A stretch of 64,000 nt of DNA from Heliocidaris tuberculata (lineage: Eukaryota; Echinodermata; Echinoidea; Camarodonta; Echinometridae): positions 1,584,172 to 1,648,171 of the forward strand of contig CM046833.1 of the NCBI GenBank assembly GCA_025618425.1. Reading direction: 5' to 3'. Below, piece after piece: positions 36,398 to 50,658 of the stretch. The position numbers were made by a program, and so were the translations under genes. Each line of letters begins with the position of its first letter. Positions within the stretch are counted from its first letter, which is position 1. The notes beneath the pieces were generated by a model. The model saw nothing but the letters and a program-made list of their open reading frames with translations, made no database searches and was not told the DNA's origin.

Positions 36398-39300
36398 ATT
36401 ATTACTATTATTATTAATATTATTCCTATTATCTTTATAATTATTACTAAGGGGTCCACTCGCTATTCATAAGGACCGCTATTCATTTAACACGTATTAT
36501 GAATAGCGGTCCTTATGAACAGTTATGAATAGTGGTCCTTTTTAATAGCGAGGTAATTTGTCTATGGTTTGCTCGCTATTTAGAAGGACCGTTATTCATT
36601 TAGTCACGCGTTATGGATAGCGGTCCTTATGAATAGCGAGGTTACCCCATTATTACTAGTAGTAGGAGCAGTAGTAGTAGTGGTAGTAGTGGTAGTAGAA
36701 GTATTAGTAGTAGTGGGAGTAGCAGTATTAAGAGTAGTAGTAATGTTAAAAATAATTACTATTATTGATATTATCATCATAGTTTGCTTTATCGTTACTA
36801 GCAAACACATTATTATTACGTAGACGTATGAGCCATAGTCATTCTACAAAGATCATTAAAACGATATATCGAAAGACATTACCGATAAAATATATGCTGT
36901 TTATCTTCCAAAGTTTTAGGTTTCAACAATAAATTGTTTCCTTAAATTTTCCTTAAAGTTATGGTGAGGTAAAAAACAAGAACAACAACAAAATCCATGT
37001 TTGTAGGAACATATACAAAGCCTGTATGTTGTACAATGAATAACCATAAGAATTTTTAAAGCAAATATACGTTATTGTTTAAACTGAGCGAAAGCATATT
37101 TACAAACATTGAGAGACCTACAGGATATTTTCTGCGATTGCAGAGAAATACAAGGTGTTATGAATACAAGAAGGGTAGAAAGAAACAAACTATATACGTA
37201 ATACAAAAATACAACAAGCATACATCGTTGAAAAAATATAGAAAATTAAAGGACATAAAAAGAGGTAGTAAACAAGCATGTAAAAGGAAACATCCAGGCA
37301 ATCTATTTGTGTGTTGTCGAGAACGTGTTACTAAGAGAATTACATAACTAATTTCACGGTAAAGTACTAGAGGTGGATAATTTATGGAAATTTATAGGTT
37401 CATAATAAAAAAACGTGATTTAGAAATTACATCATCTGCTGAGTAGTAACTGTCTGAAAATTAAACTAAATATATATGTGTATTTGGAGATTAACAACAA
37501 AACTACTTAACACAACCCAAATTTTGATATAATAGAAAAAGAAAACAGGAAGAAGAGACCAACCAAAGAAATTGTCGTGCTGTTGCCAGCTGATGTGATA
37601 TACATGTATTATATAATATGTAATAAAGCTACAATAGCATCAATCGTCACAAAGGAGACATTAGTCTCTTATTCGTAAATATATATGACACGAATTCTGG
37701 AGATAATAAGGTAACTTGAGTCTAATCACTGTCGATGGCTTATAATTACTTTTCTATATAAACGCCCCTTTTCTCACTTTACCTTAATGTAAAATTGTAA
37801 GGGAGTGCCCCCCTCCCCCTCTTACCTGAATACAAAATGCAGTAGAATATCCACGACGAGAATCAAGCAAGCTACACCGGTTAATACCAAGTGTATGACA
37901 TCAATACTGACTGGGGACGTGTCCTGTAAAATATATACAATGATAGAAAATAACTCTGGATGTATCTAACATAAGGTTTTCTTAATTATTTCTAACAGGG
38001 AAGGTTGAGTTCCGGGAAAGGTTAAAAATAATTTGTGAGCTTTCTCATTCTTTTTATGTTAGTTTGGAAGATTATCATAGTAGATATGTCCCGGAATAGG
38101 ATTGCTCTTCAAATGCTCCCACATTCAAAATATGACAAGAAACATCTGAAATGTTCGGGCCGAACATTTGTGTGTAATCCCATATGCACATTGCTGTGTG
38201 CAGTGCATGTGACTCTCAGCAGGACTGAGTCAATTTCTTATCATTTGGGTGATTCCAAAACCTATTACATACACCAAATCTTATTTGCTATATAATCAAC
38301 CTTTCCCAATTGTTTTGGGGCGGTTTCTTTCCCAATTCAATCTCATGACCTGGGCCCTCTTGCATAAAAAGTTACGTTTAATCGCAACACAACTTAATTT
38401 TCAGCCAATCAGGATCGCGTATTTGGGACTTGCGTTTAATTTTTTGAGTTGCGATTAAACGCAACTTTTTATGCAAGAGGGCCCAGAACTCAACTTTATC
38501 TTTAATCAAGTCTTTATTTAAAAGAAGAACTTGAAATAAATAATAGTTAACAGGATCATGGTCCCATTCCAGACTCATGACAGGTCATACGATTACAGCA
38601 CGATACGATAATACATTAAACAACATGCAATAATTCACATTTTTGTAATATACTTCGAAGTTATGTGACAGTTATATGGACTAAACAATATCATTATGAT
38701 GAAGTGGGTGTGTATTCCAATTGTATTATATAACTATATAATTAAATAATCAGATATTTCCCTTTACGGAAAAACAAACACAAAACGAAACGTTAAAATA
38801 CATTCATGAGACTAACAATGGTCAAGAATTAGACATTTAAATGCGTAATACCACTTCTCATACAGTTACTGTGCTTTGTAATCTTGTGATATGTTGGTTT
38901 GTGAAATTGACAAGCATTATTATCAGCGTTATAACCAGCAAATGCCAGATTCATAACTTCCAGGTTGAAACGTATGTCTGCAGAAGCCATTTATTGGTTA
39001 ATTTCATCATAAATCCATGATGATATTACAACTCAAGTGCTAGGGTGGGATTCGGAATTTGTCTGGATATGGTCGAAATCACATTATGACTTCATAAAAA
39101 TATCATCATAGTCCTACCTGTTCAATCTCTAGAAGTGCAAATGTTGTCATGTGGCTGCAGCAACATGTTGTGGAACGGTTTCCCTTTGCTTCTAGCCAAC
39201 AACCATCTGTTGACCATTCCGAGTCACCACTGGTAAGTGGTATTATGGAAATATAAAATATAAAATATAATAATGCAAGATTAGTAGATTACACATTACT

Positions 39301-41090
39301 AAATAATTTTACAGTCATGTAATGCATTTGAACCAAATGGATGTTTATTTATCTTACCATCTTCCTACACGTGAAATATAATCAGTTAATCACATTACTA
39401 AATACCGTGAAGACAGCAATACTGTCTGTTTCATCCTTTTAATTTGAACTTATCGTTTCATCATGCTCATGTATTCCATCATGATTCCGAATAACTAGAG
39501 GTAAACAAGCTATTGGAAGAGGTTTTAAATTTCCTGCGTTTAAAATTAAAAAAAAAATCGATTGAACTGAACGACGTGAACCATAAGAGTTTTTTTTTTT
39601 TCATCTGCACAGTATATCATTCATCAACTGGCTTTAAAAAATTGCACAACTTGCTTTTGACCATACTTCAACATCACTTCACATCGGCTTGGAATATTGG
39701 TAGATAAATAATGGTTTATTGTCCTTATGGCTATTTTACTTACGTAGTTGATCTAGCGATGAATGCACACTTCCAGCTACTGTTCTGATCCTGCAGACCA
39801 ACAGAATAGAGACTATTAAACCGAAATTATTTGAGTAAGAAATAGAAGATATTACAACAGAATTTGTACGTCCCTCTTGCAAACTTGCCCACATTGTACA
39901 ATTTGGCATGGGTCAGCAACATGCATAAATGTTTAAAATAATAATTTACAACAATTACAATAATACTCTTCCTCCAATATAAAATATGAACCTCGTTTTG
40001 CTATGGATTATTTTCGGCTTATATATTATGTCACTAAAAGTCGGTTTTTGTGTTTTTTTTTTTTTTTTGCATTTCAAAGATACACCGTTCCTGTTCATGA
40101 AGAAAAATCTGTAAAAAACAAACAAACAAAAACAAAAACCCAGCAAACTGACCGCAAAAACTAATGATTCATTACCTGAGGCCCGATTGCGAAAGACATA
40201 CAGAATGGTGAATTGTACTGTTTGATATGGTCGCTGGTACTCTGATGGATAGTAGATGCTGTAACTATTGTTGGATATACGTGTGATACGCTGGAATGGA
40301 ATAAAACAAAGTATTAGGCATGATCGGATCAGAGCGGACGTTAACATTATCTTATCTTCAATGATAGATTTATATAATTTTTTTTTTTTTAACGATAAGA
40401 TAAATGTTGTAAATATTATTGGCTGCCTTAACCCAAGTGTATGTTAGCATAATATCATGCCTACGGGAGCTGGGCGGTTCCTACATTAAGCCTAGGATGA
40501 GATAATTGAGTAATCAACGAGAGATATTACTTCATGGATACAGTCATATTCGTCTTTGATTTATACAGTCATTCCGTTTCTGCCTTACTTTATTTGTCGT
40601 AACCCGATTTGTCAATAATGACTTCTCTACTTTTCAACGATGTTGTTTCATGATATTTAGCAGATTAAGTAAGTAAATAAAACCCATAAAATTCTGCGCA
40701 TCTCCTCAAGGTGTACATCAGTGCAGTCCATTTTCAAACAAGTTATACAACTTATCTAGCTATTGATAGAAAACACTGTTTTTACACATATAATAAAAGA
40801 ATTGATGAGAACTTACCTTTGATCTGATCCTGTTTTTATATTTTTCATCAAATCAGCTATGGTCGGGTAGAAAGCTATAACCAACGTTACTGAAAATGGA
40901 GAAATAATTGACAAAAAGTTCTTTGATCAACATATACTTTGAGAACCCCAAATATGGCCTTTCTAACCATGCTAACCTATAGGCACTTAATACCCTTCGT
41001 CCATTTTACTACTTATACGACTACTGTTACAACTACTTTTTTTTTTTTTACTACTACTGCTGATGCCGCTGCTACTGCTACTAGTATAAA

Positions 41091-41126
<36 letters not shown>

Positions 41127-44100
41127 CACTACTACTACTACTAATGGTAATAATGATGATGATAATAATAACAATACTAATAATGATAATAATGATGATA
41201 ATTGTAATAACAGAAGTAGTAACAATGATAATGATAATGATATCGATAATAATGATATTTACTTACGTACGTACATACATACCTGTGTCATTTAGCATGT
41301 CATTGAGAGTATAGAAGTCAGAGTTAATAACTATTTCTGCATATCCTCCTGTGAATGTTTCACCTTCGTACAAATCAGTTTGGAACTGCATTTTTCTGAA
41401 ATCTGAGTTTGGGTTCATGAAATCAATGAAAATGTGATGAGACTGTATTTATTTCTTATTCACTTGAGTTGCTTCAGTTTGGTGCATAATTGAGTCCAAG
41501 AACATCGGGGGGGGGGGGTCCTTTATTTTTTATTTAGTTTTCTTTTTCTTTTTCTTGTTTGTTTGTTTGTTTTTTGTTTTTTTATTGTGGTGCTTTGACA
41601 TATACAATGAAAAACGTCATCAATATTGTGCGTTTATCTTTTTCAAGAGGAGCCAAAATGTTCGACTCATTGTTTGGAATAAGTAGGTTGCCATTTTAGA
41701 AACGATACATTGTGATTTAACAAATATAATATAGAAATGATGGTAATGAAAAAAAATGATAATACGAAATTCGAATTGATAAAACATTATAGCAACAAAG
41801 TCTTGATTATAATAGTAATGATAACTGAAAAGTGTAATGTAAATTATTATATTATAAGGTTAAGATATTGAAACATAACGATTAAAGAAAGTACCAATGT
41901 TTTCGTAGATTCCTTCGAAGGTCTTCATATTTCCAGAAGGATTCAGACTTAGATGACATTCGTTGCCAGAGGTTCTTGCTGCAAAAGTATCTACAGCTTC
42001 GATCAGCTTTACAGCCTCTTCCCCAGCCTATGGAATAGTTTGATTTGGAAATGTATTAATTAAAATGACCATCCAGCTCATCGTTGAGAACCAGGTACAA
42101 AACTAGCATTATTCTTAGATAATATCATTATAATTATGAAAAAAGGGTCAGTTTTCAGTAGCATCCATGGCAAGAAATGTATCGTAAAGTTTACCAAATA
42201 TTGTATAGAAAACAAAATTCATCAAAACGACAGTTAGTGTGGTATTTCATTTACATATTTTCGTAAAGCATCGATTTTCAATATGGTAAAAGGATGTTTT
42301 CAAAAGTTAAAACTGTTGTGATGAATTTACGCTTCTTGTTTATATTTGTCCAATTAATAATTTGACGATTTTAATGATTCATCATATTTCAAAACAACTT
42401 TTATCGAGCCTAATATTAGCACTATCTATATCAATTTGAAAAAAAAAAAAATATCTTCATCTGTTGTTCACAGAGACTTACTCCGGGTATTTGACTCCAT
42501 TTCTGTACGTTTTCCGCGAGAAGAATAGCATTCACCGTTTGCAGGAATAGCTGGATGTGATCACGGACAAGGAAAAACAGATATTGCATGACATTTATCA
42601 TTGTAATACAAACACAACAAATTGATTGTGGCGCCTTAAATCTAAAATGATACATTAATAGTTAACAGTATTATTATTTTTTCTTGAATTGTATTATAGC
42701 AATCAAACAGTTGTTTAACATAACAAATCTATATCCAGAGAACATTATTATTTCCAGGCGTAAGCTGCTCCAGTTACAGGTTATCTTGCCGGTTAGCAAA
42801 AACTAGATATGCAACAAGATTATTATTATTTTCTTGTTGACGAAAATGTGTATTTCCTTTCATCTTTAACGGGTGATAGTTGTGTGTTACTGTTTGATTG
42901 GTTTTGTATTCCTTATTCAAATATGCTTTAGTGTACACGTGAAATGGAATGTTTGGTAGCTAATAATCTTTCATTCTCAGATGCTACATTTTATTTCATT
43001 TCTATTGAATACGCCCAAACGAATCCTTATTTACAAGAACTGCCTTTTTATGCATCCAATATTCTTAGGTATTGATTCCTTTTAAAGCTGTTTTTGTTAA
43101 AATCGAAACAGGCCATTCTCATAATGCATTCAAGTCTAATGGTTACCTCTTCATCAGACTCCTGGTAATGAACTATTACTTCCACCTGTTACAGGTCATT
43201 GTATTTTTAATAGTCAGAAAGCAGATTGCTTACATTAATTGTTGCTAGGTCGGACAAGCGAAAAATTATATCCAACCTAACAACACCTAATACATGCAAT
43301 GCGAATTCTGACTATTGAAAAATAATAGTCTTTTACAGGTGAATGTAATAGTTTTTCACTAGGCAAACCTGTATAAATTTGAATACATTATGAAAATGGC
43401 CTATTGGTTAAAGGTAAGGAGTGAGCATGGTTAATGCATGAAGGATCAAGTATGAAGCCTATGCTTACATTGCCATATTCAAGCTGGTATTCAATCAGGC
43501 ATTCCTTCACTCTACTCGGTAGCTCAGATAAAATCTGCATGGCCTCCACGTATGCAGGCAGGAGATCATTCCCTTGTGTGACGTCATGATGAGCGCTGAG
43601 CTCCTCGGCAGAACGCGAGAGACGATAGGCCAGTCGCGGTAGGTCACGTGGGTCAATGCTCGGTTGGTATGAAATTGATATCAACTGAAGATAGATATTT
43701 GTTATATGGGACAATGTTAGTGGTTATAAATGGGCATTGTCTTTGAAAATCTTCTATAGGAACCGAACATGCCATGTGCATAATGCATTAACAGGGCCCC
43801 CTTGCACAAAACTTGCGTCTGAACGTAACTCAGGAAAATCAAACGCAACTTTATTTTCAGCCAATCAGAAGTGCGCATTAAGGACTTGCGTTTGATTTTT
43901 AGGAATTGCGATTAAACGCAAGATTTGTGCAACGGGCCCCTGTTCAATTAAAGGTACTACTCAACTTCTGGGGGAGTGGGTTGAGAGAGGCGGATCATGT
44001 AATAGAATTCTTTCAACATTTCAAGATAGTAGAAATCGAGATAATCTGAAAAAGGGCATTTAAGTAAAACATTCTCTCAGAAATGAAATATGTAGGTAGG

Positions 44101-47100
44101 TTAGTGAAATTTTCTCTAAGGAGAGGGGTTGTGAGATATGAACACTGCAATAAAAATGTATACATTTTTAGAAAACTAAAAACACACCGTATGACAAATA
44201 TTTTATCTTAAAAAGGTCGTATTGTAAGCACCGTCAATGCATTTGTAATTACTGAATCTTAGTTTGATCGTAGGCGCCTCGGGCATCCTTTTTTGAATGG
44301 ATATGTTGCGCGTTAAACGTGTCTTTATTATCAGCTAGCAATGGGTGAGTCGGCGTATGCCCCCCTCCCACAATCCGTTTGAAGGCACATATAAATAAAA
44401 ACAAAACTATCACCGTGCATAGTTTCTCCTCTTTACCTATTTTTTTTTTAATTCTACTGTGATTGCTCAACTACCCTTCCTTGTTTTGTACCTAATAGTT
44501 TCTCCTGTTTACCTATTTATTTTATTTTATTTTTTTATTTTCAAAAAATTCTACTGCGATTGCTCAACTACCCTTCCTTGATTTGTACTTAATGTTTCAT
44601 TCCATCTAACTCACTCATAAAGGACAAAGATATTAAACAAAGACAGTACTTATCTTTATCAAAGTGTCTTCCTTTCCGATATACGTACGTTATCGAGTTG
44701 CTGTCCGATAGGAGGTATCGAGCACGCTTGAGTATCGGGTTCAGCCCAAACCCGTGATGATAAGCATAGTCGTGTTATTATCTCTAAAATGAACAACGAA
44801 GAAGTATTTTCTTCAAGTCATTCTTCACATTCACAAAGTATATTATGTAAAGAGTAGCATGAGTATAAAAAGTAAAAAGCGCGGTGATGCAGTAAAGAAA
44901 GCGTAGAATCCATAAAGCAAGGAGCTTTTGTTGGGTACACAACAGAGGCAAATTTTGAAAAGAAGGGGAGAAGGGGACAGACGAAAAGATGGAGAAAAAG
45001 AAATGGAGATGGAGAGAAGAGACTGAGAGAATACTGCAATTTCGTAGGGAGATAATGTATAAATACACTTTAAAATATTACTTTGACACATCACTAACCA
45101 TGGAAAATATCACTGAGCTAAGAAGGCCCATTTTAATGGTTTTTAAGCAATTCCATTTTTAAAAGATGGTTATAGTTACCTTCGCATTACCAAGAGAAGT
45201 ATTTAATTTTTTTTAATTTTTTTTTTATTGAGTACTAAACAATACAAAATGAAGCAAAAAGAGAAACATTAAATCACAATACGATACGTTACTCGGCCTG
45301 TTTTGTTCTTAAAATCATCAAGTGAAATTGAAATTATCTTACAGGTCTATTCTCGCAATATAATTGTTTACCTATTTCAGGTATTCAACTCACCATATGG
45401 ATTATCAAGACATTGTGTAACTGCTGTATGTCCGACTTGGGTTTGCTCCCATCTCTGTCCTGCATATATCTCCGCCATGCATACCTCTGGAAACAAAACA
45501 TATATTTCAATGGTCAAAAATAAATAAGGGTCTTTCAAAGACATTTACTAGCACTTTTAGAGCATAGTTCAGACCTAATAGGAAATGAAATCGATGTTTA
45601 TTTCCCCTTTCTTTTAATAAAACTATTCCTAAGTCTTTAACAGTGTTAACCTAAAAGACACTAAATGACCAAATATCTTGAAACTTCTCATGTAAAGGCA
45701 CATGACGTGCAGAAATATATTTATTGCAATATATACATGCATATATAGATAAACCAGAATTTGCCTTTCAATGTGGTTTTAAAGATGGAGGAATAAATTA
45801 ACTTGGCAAAATAACATTTGCGATTGTATAAGTTATTTCAGGAGTTGACTGTTGTAATAAGAAATTTATTGTAAAGTTTGAAATAAAATAACTATGCTCC
45901 CTTTTCACCTCCTTGTTTTATATTCAATGTTACAATGTTGCATCTACAGAGTAAAAGACTGAACTTACCATCCAGTGTATTTGTGTCATTCAGCGTTTCC
46001 GCTGTAGGCATTTCTCTTGTGACGGATGTTGTGCACGTTGGGGTCTGTGCTGTACCATGACCATAAGGTTTGCAATTGGCACTGGCGGTGTTTGTGCTAG
46101 AAGGTGTGGTTTCAGGGGCCACCGTAGTGGTTAGTGCGGGAGTGTTAATAGTGACCAAGGAAACAGTGCTTTTAATCTTTGGCATCGTTTTTGGTTCAGA
46201 ACGTTCTGGGATGTCTGTGCTTAGTGAACCTGGAGAGGACAGAGATTGTTGATTTCTGACTGCATTTGAATTGGTTGAAGTATCAACGGGGTAGACGCTT
46301 GAATGCAATGGTGTCCATCCGTCGAGAATTGCCTGACTAGTTGCAGGAAGGACCAATAAACCAGAGGTATACCCGAAGGTCCATTCGGTTTCTGTACCTG
46401 ACGACTTGACAACGACTTGTGTCAGTTTAACTGAGTGTATAGGCTCTGCTGTGCTAGAGGGTGCATTGTTTATTGATAAACCTAAACCAGTCATGATTGA
46501 TTGGGAATGCTCTGGTGTTTCAGAAGGATCTGCTAGAAAACTGCTTACTGATGAAGGCGAGTTTTGAGAAACGTCTCCGACTGATTCGATCTGGCTATGA
46601 AAAACGGGTGATGCAGATTTTCTGTCTGATCTGTCAGAGAATGGGATAGAGTTTACAAACTGACTAGATGAAACATTCTGACCCACAAGTTCTGTACTGG
46701 GGATATAGTCTGACAAGTTAGTACTTGGTAAAGTGACCATCGAGAAAAGAGTTTGTGCAGTGAGTGAAGGGTATTTCGTAGATGAAACATCGTTTTGGGT
46801 TGGCATGGTTAGCTGAAAGCTAGTAGTGACTGCAAGAGGTGAAATGCGGGACCTTTGCTGATATACAGAAGTGTCAGGTGTTGTTTGGGCTGCAGTTTCT
46901 GTTAACGGGGTTTTACTCTTAGTGTGAGTGGCTCCAACTTCGGTATTTGAAAGAGAGCCTTTTAGAGACTCGTGCGTGTAAGAATTTGAGTGCAAAGTAG
47001 AACGTCCTGACTCGTTGATAATATATATAGGTGTCTGATTTATGTGCATTAGCGTCTTTTGAAAATGTGTTTGGTTTGTGGTGCGTGTAACTATATGTCT

Positions 47101-50100
47101 TTGGGAAACACTGGGAAGTGCATTCGGTTTCTCCTCGGACCTACCATTTGAAGATGTTACTTGCGATGTGGAAAACTGAAGACTTGGAGTAGGCGTCCAT
47201 GATGAAGATGTAGGGAGTGAATATGATGGCGATAAGTAGGATGTCGTTGGGAACGGTGTGGTACCATCAATGAAAGAAGACGAACCTGAAGGAAAATACG
47301 ACGACAATGATGAAATTAAGTGTAATGATGATGATGTGACGCCGTCTTGCAAAGAAGATGACCGGAGTAGCTCTTCTGACGTAGAACTTTTGGATATTTC
47401 GGGAGAGGACGTTGATGCTTTTAGTTCAGCAGTGATGACTGAAGACGATACTTTAGAGTGTTGAATTTCACTCGATATGTCTAGCAGAGTCTTGACCTTT
47501 GTTTGAAAATTAGTAAGAAGATTTATATGTTCTGAACGTTTTATGTGCGTTCCATGTGGTGTTGATACAGACATTTCTTTAGTAGTGAAATCAGTAGCTG
47601 CTAAGGTGTGCGATAATGAAATAAAGGAGAACAGTGTTTCCGAGTTCAAAGTCTGTAGGTAATCTTCAGAAGATTTTCTTAAAGACTGTGTTGATAAATC
47701 TTCTGCACTGGTTCTCATACTAGGAACAAAGGAAGGAAACGACACGGTGCTGACTACAGGGGTTCCTATATCACTATAAAGTATAGAAAATACAGACTGT
47801 GGCACTTCTGTCTTTCTTATCCGCCGTGTGGAAACTGAATGATCAACTAAGGTTCGCACACCATTTTGAGTTGATTCTTCGCAAGACATTTCCCAAGAGA
47901 CAGAGTGAATATCGGACTTTTGAATGACAGAATTTCCGGATGTATCTGGAGTGATTGCATACATCTCCGAAAGAACGCCCTTATTCGTGCCAAACGCATT
48001 TGTAGTCCAGCACGAACGTTGAAAGATTAGCTCATCCGTGCTTGTTGCAACAGACGTGTACTGCCCAGCGACAGTAACCAAACTAGTTACGAAGTGTTCT
48101 CCAACAGAGGAAAGCAATAGTGTATTGTAATCATTCGTGCCAGAAATGTAAGAATCCCGCATTCTTGTGACGTCCTTTGTGCTTGAATAACTTGACAAAT
48201 CCAGTGTCTTACCGATGGATTCATATTCCGTCACCGTACTGGTATATCGTGGAACCCTTGTTTCAACCGATGTCAAGAGTCTCTGTTCTTGTCCTTGGGT
48301 CGTAGTATGGGGCAGCGGTGGGATCGATGTTACTAATGTCTTTAAGACGTCAGATGTCTTACTGGATGGCCACTGCGTGGATGGGGTGCTTAAGAAGCCG
48401 GATAAGTCACTCGTCAGGAACACAAAGATCGATGACAAATCAGTTATCGTTGATAATTCATCTGTTGATTAAAACAGAGACAAGATAAATATTAATGCTT
48501 ACAATAAAGGAGAAATAAAACACAACTGAATTATTAACGGATTTGTTATAATGAGGATAAGTCTATGTTCCTACGTCCACACAGTATACGAGTAACTGTA
48601 GGTTCAGTTTTCAAATGTCAATCAGACCAAGGGGGAAATTGATAAGGTTGTTTTTATTGTCTACTGACATGGGTCATGTCCCATTGGGGTTTCACTGGAC
48701 GCATTAGATGTAGGGTCAAAGAGACGAGGGATTTTAAAGAGACAGTAAACTGGATCCCTAAATAGCGCCATCTTTCAACAGGATTTGATAAGTATCTGTG
48801 CCTCTCACTTTCCCATCATGCTCCATTCTAGTTTGTAAAAGCTTAGAATGTACCTGCACACAATTTTCCACAATGTCAAGTCAAAAATAATAGTTTGAAA
48901 TATGAAATTTGCCTATTATCTAAACAAGCTGTTTGTCAAAATTCCGAATAAAATGCAATTGATTTTCGAATTATAATCTTAATTTAGCAATCACTGTAAT
49001 ATGTCGTTTTTCAATTTCTACCAGTTTAATGCCACGTTAAAACTGTAATAAACGTTGCAATCAATTGTTTTTTTTTTCGGCAGTCACTTGTAGATTTAGC
49101 TAACGTGATAGTCTCCTACCTTGTTGGTGATTGTACAAACTCGTAATGTTTGATATAGATGGTGCATGAAGTGTGCTGTGCACTGGCCCCGATGAATGGA
49201 CGCTGTGTGGATGTGTATTGTGAATAGAAAAGAGAATGTTGTGTTGCGTTGTCACAGTGTTTTCACGATGAGGAGATTCCACTGTTCGTGGAGCTAATAA
49301 GGTACTGTCAGTACGGTGTAGCACCATGGTATTTGATGTGATTGGGGGGATTTTGCCAGTGAGTGACATCCTCGTTTGTGGTGCCACTATGCTGCTGTCG
49401 CCATTGCGAGATGCCATCGAGGTGCTTTCATTATATGGTGTCAATGAGGTGCTGTCACTAAATTGCGATGCTGCTGATTTGCTGTAAAAATGGCGTGCTG
49501 GCTTTGAGGAGCTGTCACTAAACCCTGTTTCCACTAAGGGGGTTGGACTATAGCGTGGTGCCTCTGAAGCGCTGTCACTATAGCTTGGTGCCACGGAGGT
49601 ACTTACAATATAGCGTTGTGCCACAAAGGTGCTGTCACTAAATAGCCGCGAAATGGAAGTGCTGGCAGTAAACTGCGGTGCAATTGAGATACTGTCCCTA
49701 AAACGCAGTGCAGCTGAGGCGCTGTCACCATGGCGTGTTGCCACTATACTATCAATATTTGGTGATACTGAGGTGCCCTCACTAAATCGTGACACCACTG
49801 AGGTGCTGTCACTATAGCGTGGTGCCACTGTGGTGTTTTCACTATAGCGTAGTGAAACCGGGGTAATGTCAGTATTAGGTGCCACTAAGGTGCTGTCACT
49901 ATAGCCTGGTAATATGGAGGTGCCTTCACTATAGCTTCTTGTCATTGATGTGCTTTCACTAAATCGTGGTGCCACTGAGGTACTGTTATTGTAGCGTGGT
50001 GCTATTGAGGTGCTTTCACTAAATCGTGGTGCCACTGAGGTACTGTTATTGTAGCGTGGTGCTATTGAGGTGATTTCACTAAATCGCGCTGCCACTGAGG

Positions 50101-50626
50101 TAATGTCACTTATTCGTGGTGCCACCAAGGTGCTGTGACTAAATCGTGGTGCCGCTGAGGTGATTTCACTGTTATTGTAGCGTGGTGCTACTGAGGTGTT
50201 GTCACCATGGTTTGATTCCTTGGTGCGTGGGGTAGTTGAGGTGCTGACCAAAGAATCTGTAAATCGTATGCAAGGAAACTATGATCAGCGGATAATTATT
50301 TTTTTTATTTTATTTTTTTTTTTTTTTTTGGGGGGGGGGGGGGGGGGGCTTTTGCTGATTTTCGCCACCCATGTACTTTGAATAAATCTACAAGGTGATC
50401 CGACACTTTTACACCGGACACACTATCTTGCTCCGGGGTTTGTTATAATAAGGTTAAGATTAGGTTTTAAATTAAGCTTATTTTTAGGGTAAAAGTATAG
50501 TGTTTAGTTCAGGGTTCAAGTCAGAAAGTTAGTCAGGGTTGAACTTGACCGCAGAGAAAGTGTCGCCAAAACAATTGTCCTTCAATCCGCAAGACATGTA
50601 GGTGAGATCTTGCAATAGCAAATTCA

Positions 50627-50658
<32 letters not shown>

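Noticed and set aside
37075..37347. A 90-codon basic frame
   Set aside because: It is on the + strand inside receptor intron 17, AT-rich, with no ATG and no homology seen.
39955..40347. Alternative frame of exon 14 (130 codons)
   Set aside because: The frame looks beta-strand-like, but its phases do not match exons 13 and 15, while the other frame does and gives a sound GAIN sequence.
44784..45094. Overlapping hydrophobic frames on the - strand
   Set aside because: They lie between receptor exons 7 and 8 and use A/T-rich intron sequence. Only 44689-44783 is coding.
45892..48438. A stand-alone 848-codon mucin gene
   Set aside because: The frame starts at a TTG inside a longer open region bounded by a good acceptor (48462) and donor (45968) in phase 1 with its neighbours. 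It is exon 6 of the receptor.
49100..50251. A stand-alone 383-codon repeat protein
   Set aside because: The frame is exon 5 of the receptor, with phase 1 splice sites at 50256 and 49120; the last codons lie in the intron.
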